Of a DNA stretch of 17,511 nt, positions 13,822 to 17,511 are shown piece by piece. The notes under the pieces were generated by a model. That model was not told the DNA's origin, did no database searches, and worked only from the letters and a program-made list of their open reading frames with translations. This DNA comes from Hyphomonas sp. (lineage in GTDB: Bacteria; Pseudomonadota; Alphaproteobacteria; Caulobacterales; Hyphomonadaceae): positions 1-17,511 of the forward strand of contig JANSXJ010000032.1 of NCBI GenBank assembly GCA_024743015.1. The letters run 5' to 3'. Made by a program: the position numbers and the translations under genes. Within the stretch, counting starts at the first letter, position 1. Each line of letters begins with the position of its first letter.

Positions 13822-15141
13822 CTAAAGCAACATGCTCTCTGGCGTTTCGACATAGCGGCGGAATGCCTGTAACCAACGCGCACCCTCAGCACCGCCAATG
13901 ACGCGGTGGTCACAGGTCAGTGTGACCGTCATGATCGTCGCCGCTTTCACAGATCCATCATCGCCGACCACGGCGCGTTTTTCACCGGCACCAACAGACA
14001 TGATCATGCCTTCTGGCGGATTGATGATCGAAGCGAACGACTTGATACCAAACATGCCGAGGTTCGAGATAGAGAACGTCCCGCCCATATATTCCTGCGG
14101 CTTCAGCTTACGTTCGCGTGCACGGGTGGCGAGATCTTTCATCTCGGCGGAGATCTCGGCCAGGCCTTTCTTTTCAGCGTCGCGGATCACCGGCGTGATC
14201 AGACCGCCATCAATCGCCACCGCGACCGAAATATGCGCTCCGTTATGGTAGGCGATGCCATTGTCTGAATAGCTCGCATTGCAATCAGGTTCCGCCATTA
14301 ATGCCATCGCGGAGGCTTTGATCAGGAGATCGTTGACGGAGACTTTGACTCCTTCCGGCGCCGCATCATTGATCCCTTTCCGAGCCGCCAGCAGCTTGTC
14401 GAGCGCGATGTCGACATTGAGCGGGAAGTGGGGGATCTGCATGAAGCTTTGCGTCAGGCGACGCGCGACTGTCTTGCGCATACCGTCCAGCGGCTCAAGG
14501 CGGTAGCTGTCCGGCGCATAGACGCGATCATCCAGGATTTGCGGCAGGATCAGCCCATCCGGCGAAGCCGGTGCGCCGCCGCTTGCAGGTGCCGACATGC
14601 CAGGCTGGGCATTCTCGACATCTTTCTTGACGATCCGGCCATGCGGACCGGAGCCTTTGCCTTTCAGCGCCGTCAGGTCGATCCCTTTCAAGGCCGCAAT
14701 CCGCCGCGCCAGCGGACTCGCCTTAATGCGGTCATCGCCAGCGCCCAGCGCCGGCATCTGGACCGGTGTTGAGGCAACCTCTTTCGTTTCAGCCGATCCG
14801 TTGCCCTGAACTTGATCCGAGGTCTTTTCAGGTTCGGGTGCCGCGGCAGAAGGCTCCGGCGCGTCGGCCGGAGCTGCGGAGACGGAGGAGGCATCCTCGC
14901 CATCCTCTGCGAGCACAGCAATCACCGCGTTCACTTTGACGCCTTCTGTCCCGGCCTCAACCAGGATTTGCGCGACTGTACCTTCATCTACGGCTTCGAC
15001 TTCCATGGTCGCCTTGTCGGTTTCGATCTCAGCGATCACATCGCCGGCTTCGACAGTATCGCCCGGTTTGACATTCCACTTGGCAAGCGTGCCCTCTTCC
15101 ATAGTCGGACTAAGGGCAGGCATGGTGATATTAATGGCCAT
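13822..15141 (-). CDS. pdhC: Pyruvate dehydrogenase E2, dihydrolipoyl acetyltransferase
   Basis: A 439-residue core subunit of the pyruvate dehydrogenase complex that transfers the acetyl group from lipoamide to CoA. It has one lipoyl domain (residues 1-80) with lipoyl Lys43 in [11 protein letters not shown], then an Ala/Pro-rich linker. The E3/E1-binding domain follows at about 137-173 (KASPLARRIAALKG, GPHGRIVKKDV), then a second linker and the catalytic domain from about 200. The catalytic histidine is His412 in DHRVIGG; the Asp of the usual DHRxxDG is replaced by Gly416. It starts 2 bases after the pdhB stop, with GAGGGA embedded in the end of pdhB as its ribosome site. A branched-chain or 2-oxoglutarate E2 is unlikely given the adjacent E1 alpha and beta genes. 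Confidence 0.97.
   Translation of the reverse strand: MAINITMPALSPTMEEGTLAKWNVKPGDTVEAGDVIAEIETDKATMEVEAVDEGTVAQILVEAGTEGVKVNAVIAVLAEDGEDASSVSAAPADAPEPSAAAPEPEKTSDQVQGNGSAETKEVASTPVQMPALGAGDDRIKASPLARRIAALKGIDLTALKGKGSGPHGRIVKKDVENAQPGMSAPASGGAPASPDGLILPQILDDRVYAPDSYRLEPLDGMRKTVARRLTQSFMQIPHFPLNVDIALDKLLAARKGINDAAPEGVKVSVNDLLIKASAMALMAEPDCNASYSDNGIAYHNGAHISVAVAIDGGLITPVIRDAEKKGLAEISAEMKDLATRARERKLKPQEYMGGTFSISNLGMFGIKSFASIINPPEGMIMSVGAGEKRAVVGDDGSVKAATIMTVTLTCDHRVIGGAEGARWLQAFRRYVETPESMLL
14878..15141. repeat. Lipoyl-domain coding repeat, copy in pdhC
   Basis: The first 88 codons of pdhC are paralogous to those of pdhB: about 72 of 88 residues are identical between the two proteins. DNA identity is also high in places, for example an identical 20-base stretch at 15008-15027 and 16388-16407. 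The copies are direct repeats about 1.4 kb apart. Confidence 0.8.
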
Positions 15142-15143
15142 TC

Positions 15144-16520
15144 TTACATTCCCTCACAGACAGCTTTGGCGGCAGCGACAATGTCATCCGCGTTTGGCAG
15201 GCTCATCGCTTCCAGATTGCCCGCATATGGCAGCGGGACGTCTTTCTGCGTGACGCGAGCGGGTGGCGCATCGAGATAATCAAAGGCCAGTTCTGTGACG
15301 CCAGCGGCGATCTCTCCGCCCACGCCCATATGCTTCCAACCCTCTTCGGCGGTAACGAGGCGATTGGTTTTCTTCACGCTCTCAACAATCGTATCCATGT
15401 CCAATGGTCGAATGGAGCGCAAATCGATCACTTCTGCGGAAATGCCTTCGGTTGCGAGTTTCTCAGCCGCGTCCATGGCAAACCCGGTGCAACGCGAATA
15501 GCCGACCAGTGTGACGTCCGTACCTTCTCTGATCACAGCGGCCTTTCCGATTGGAAGCGTATAGTCGTCCAGGTCCGGGACGTCATATTCGAGACCATAA
15601 AGCAGCTCATGCTCGAGGAAGACAACCGGGTTCGGATCGCGGATGGCGGACTTGAGCAGCGCCTTCGCCGAGCCTGCATCCCAGGGCGCAACTACTTTCA
15701 GGCCCGGCACATGACCATACCATGCCGCATAGTCTTGAGAGTGTTGAGCACCAACGCGAGACGCGGCGGCGTTCGGGCCGCGGAACACGATCGGGCACCC
15801 CATCTGGCCGCCGGACATATAGAGCGTCTTGGCAGCCGAGTTGATGATCTGATCGATTGCCTGCATCGCGAAATTGAAGGTCATGAACTCAACAATCGGG
15901 CGCAAACCTCCAAAGGCGGCGCCGACGCCGAGACCGGCAAAGCCATGCTCCGTGATCGGTGTATCGACCACGCGGCGCGGGCCAAATTCCTGCAACAATT
16001 CCCGGGTGACTTTGTAAGCGCCTTGATATTCCGCGACTTCCTCGCCCATGATGAACACCGTCTCGTCGCGGCGCATCTCCTCGGCCATCGCATCTCTGAG
16101 CGCGTCGCGCAGCACCGTCTTGGTGAAAGTCGTGCCTTCCGGAATGTCCGGATTGGTGAGGGTGACCGCAACGGGTGCATCCGAGGCGGCCTGCGCCTCC
16201 AAGACCTCCGGTTCAGCCACGGGCGTGACCTTTTCGACGTCCGGCGTTGGCGCTGTAGAAACGCTTGCAGCATCCTCACCATCTTCGGTGAGAACTGCGA
16301 TGACGGCGTTCACTTTGACGCCCTCGGTTCCCTCCGGAATCAGGATCTTGGCGAGCGTACCTTCGTCGACGGCCTCAACTTCCATCGTCGCCTTGTCGGT
16401 TTCGATTTCGGCGATCACGTCGCCGGCTTCAATCTTGTCGCCTTCGCCCTTCAGCCATTTGGCCAGCGTGCCTTCTTCCATGGTCGGGCTCAAAGCGGGC
16501 ATTAGAATATCAACAGCCAT
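15144..16520 (-). CDS. pdhB: Pyruvate dehydrogenase E1 beta with N-terminal lipoyl domain
   Basis: A 458-residue subunit made of two parts. Residues 1-80 form a lipoyl domain (Lys43 in [11 protein letters not shown]) almost identical to that of E2. A Pro/Ala/Val-rich linker (about 89-130) connects it to a complete E1 beta transketolase-like domain (about 131-458). GEE at 159-161 within [14 protein letters not shown] contains the catalytic-site glutamate that activates thiamine diphosphate. With PdhA it decarboxylates pyruvate and acetylates lipoyl groups. A lipoyl domain fused to E1 beta is characteristic of alphaproteobacteria; ordinary E1 beta subunits of about 330 residues lack it. The ATG shares one base with the stop of the VOC gene (TAATG), so the two are translationally coupled. 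Confidence 0.97.
   Translation of the reverse strand: MAVDILMPALSPTMEEGTLAKWLKGEGDKIEAGDVIAEIETDKATMEVEAVDEGTLAKILIPEGTEGVKVNAVIAVLTEDGEDAASVSTAPTPDVEKVTPVAEPEVLEAQAASDAPVAVTLTNPDIPEGTTFTKTVLRDALRDAMAEEMRRDETVFIMGEEVAEYQGAYKVTRELLQEFGPRRVVDTPITEHGFAGLGVGAAFGGLRPIVEFMTFNFAMQAIDQIINSAAKTLYMSGGQMGCPIVFRGPNAAASRVGAQHSQDYAAWYGHVPGLKVVAPWDAGSAKALLKSAIRDPNPVVFLEHELLYGLEYDVPDLDDYTLPIGKAAVIREGTDVTLVGYSRCTGFAMDAAEKLATEGISAEVIDLRSIRPLDMDTIVESVKKTNRLVTAEEGWKHMGVGGEIAAGVTELAFDYLDAPPARVTQKDVPLPYAGNLEAMSLPNADDIVAAAKAVCEGM
16257..16520. repeat. Lipoyl-domain coding repeat, copy in pdhB
   Basis: This is the partner of the copy at 14878-15141, in the same orientation. It explains the internal direct repeat of the operon and could act as a recombination substrate. 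Confidence 0.8.
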
Positions 16521-16906
16521 TACGCAGCTCCCTGTTCTGGCGTAACAAAGCCAACAATATTTCCTTCGCCATCCTCAACATAGGCCGCGCGGCCGACGCC
16601 TGGATAGTCAGCGGGTGGCAAAGCTTCCGCCCCGCCATTGTTCAGTGCCCAAGCATAACGATCATCACAGTCGGCGACTTCAAATGTCATCGTCCCGCCG
16701 CGAACGGGCGCACCAGCTTCCGGGGAGTCGCCCATGCGGCGCATCATTCCCACCGTCAAAGATTCGCTGAGCTGGGGACCATCCGCAAGATGGTACTCAA
16801 CCGCCTCTGCGCCTTCCATCGGCGAAAAACTCCAGCCGAACAATCCCGCGTAAAACGCCTTGGCGCGCTCTACATCGTTTACGTGAATTTCAAAATGTCC
16901 CGACAT
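16520..16906 (-). CDS. VOC-superfamily protein (glyoxalase/bleomycin-resistance fold)
   Basis: A 128-residue protein with the vicinal oxygen chelate fold. It starts with a typical first strand and helix ([21 protein letters not shown], residues 5-25) and ends in a strand of the GNIVGF type, where metal-dependent members usually have a metal-binding glutamate. His8 sits in the first ligand position, but a complete metal site is not obvious. It may be a metal-free binding protein or a dehydratase-like relative rather than an active glyoxalase I. Its ATG directly abuts the pdhA stop codon and its stop overlaps the pdhB start, so it is a true member of the operon, placed between E1 alpha and E1 beta. 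Its function there is unknown. Confidence 0.88.
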   Translation of the reverse strand: MSGHFEIHVNDVERAKAFYAGLFGWSFSPMEGAEAVEYHLADGPQLSESLTVGMMRRMGDSPEAGAPVRGGTMTFEVADCDDRYAWALNNGGAEALPPADYPGVGRAAYVEDGEGNIVGFVTPEQGAA

Positions 16907-17511
16907 CTACGCCTCCACCGGCAACAGGACATCAGTCCACAGTTCGGAAGGATCTGGCTCTGGGCTTTCGAGCGAGAAGTCAGCCGCTTCCTTGACGATC
17001 GCGCGGATTTCCTTGTCGATCGCTTTGAGATCCTCTTCGGTTGAGAGTTCCGCCGCGAGGATCTGTTCTTTCAATCCATCAATCGGATCTTTGTGACTAC
17101 GAATGTCGTCGACTTCCTCACGTTTACGATACTTCGCCGGATCCGACATGGAGTGCCCGCGATATCGGTAGGTCTTCATTTCCAGGATATACGGACCCTT
17201 ACCAGAGCGCGCGTATTTCACTGCTCGCTCACCGGCTTTCTTGACCGCGTAGACATCCATGCCATCAACTTCTTCGCCTTCGATCTCGAACGAGATGCCG
17301 CGCTTGAACAACTCGGTTTCAGACGCGTGGCGCTCAACGCTCGTCCCCATTGCGTACATATTGTTCTCGATCACGTAGACGACTGGCAGGTCCCACAAGG
17401 AGGCCATGTTGAAAGCCTCATAGACCTGCCCCTGGTTTGCTGCGCCATCACCGAAATAGGCGAGACAAACATTGTCCTTGCCGAGATACTTGTTGGAAAA
17501 TGCGAGACCGG
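16907..17511 (-). CDS. pdhA: Pyruvate dehydrogenase E1 alpha, N-terminus off the window
   Basis: The C-terminal 200 residues of E1 alpha; the reading frame continues unbroken to the right edge. The thiamine-diphosphate motif is complete: GDGAANQGQ near the start of the fragment and the closing ENN about 25 residues later. The YRYRGHSMSDP loop, equivalent to the phosphorylation loop of mitochondrial E1 alpha, is also present. The start codon and the promoter of the operon lie outside the window; an internal ATG at 17407 is not the start, because the motif runs through it. E1 alpha and E1 beta form the heterotetramer that decarboxylates pyruvate. It is the first operon gene visible here. Confidence 0.97.
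   Translation of the reverse strand, partial: GLAFSNKYLGKDNVCLAYFGDGAANQGQVYEAFNMASLWDLPVVYVIENNMYAMGTSVERHASETELFKRGISFEIEGEEVDGMDVYAVKKAGERAVKYARSGKGPYILEMKTYRYRGHSMSDPAKYRKREEVDDIRSHKDPIDGLKEQILAAELSTEEDLKAIDKEIRAIVKEAADFSLESPEPDPSELWTDVLLPVEA

Noticed and set aside
15330..16505. Open frame of 391 codons on the plus strand opposite pdhB
   Set aside because: It lies entirely antisense to a clearly conserved E1 beta gene. Its protein is rich in Arg/His/Asp with no recognisable domain, as expected for a shadow frame in GC-rich DNA.

Overview
The window is compact, moderately GC-rich bacterial DNA from what looks like an alphaproteobacterium. The best clue is the pyruvate dehydrogenase operon at the right end, in which the E1 beta subunit carries its own N-terminal lipoyl domain, an arrangement typical of that class. 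A Hyphomonadaceae/Caulobacterales-like host is a reasonable but unproven guess. I recognise no tRNA, rRNA, CRISPR array, insertion sequence or phage gene. No stretch longer than about 300 bases lacks a gene; the largest gaps are the two divergent intergenic regions at 2392-2554 and 6632-6774.

Left block (1-2391, all minus strand): pdeM-type metallophosphoesterase, MscS channel and a small membrane protein, spaced 3 bases apart, followed after 46 bases by a short-chain dehydrogenase that runs off the left edge. A cytochrome P450 (2555-3934, plus) diverges from pdeM. Its stop codon overlaps the stop of a convergent two-gene operon on the minus strand (3931-6631). That operon encodes a Tat-signal FAD-dependent sugar/polyol-lactone-type oxidase, translationally coupled to a Tat-signal PLP enzyme of the alanine-racemase/D-threonine-aldolase fold.

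Middle block (6775-11402, plus): five genes with overlapping ends. They encode a DUF2891 lipoprotein, an Nramp-fold transporter lacking the canonical metal-binding residues, and the three subunits of 5-oxoprolinase (PxpA, PxpB, PxpC). The cytosolic enzyme hydrolyses 5-oxoproline to glutamate using ATP. The transporter is a candidate for importing its substrate, and the lipoprotein is a candidate envelope partner.

Right block (11406-17511, minus): a pyruvate dehydrogenase operon read right to left as pdhA (partial), a VOC-family protein, pdhB, pdhC, an unrecognised 326-residue protein and lpdA. It makes the complex that converts pyruvate to acetyl-CoA. The VOC gene and the 326-residue gene are unexpected insertions in an otherwise standard operon, and the E2 catalytic motif has Gly where Asp is usual.

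The most interesting points are the probable non-metal Nramp-fold transporter plus DUF2891 lipoprotein coupled to 5-oxoprolinase, and the Tat-exported flavin oxidase/PLP enzyme pair with an altered metal-ligand motif.
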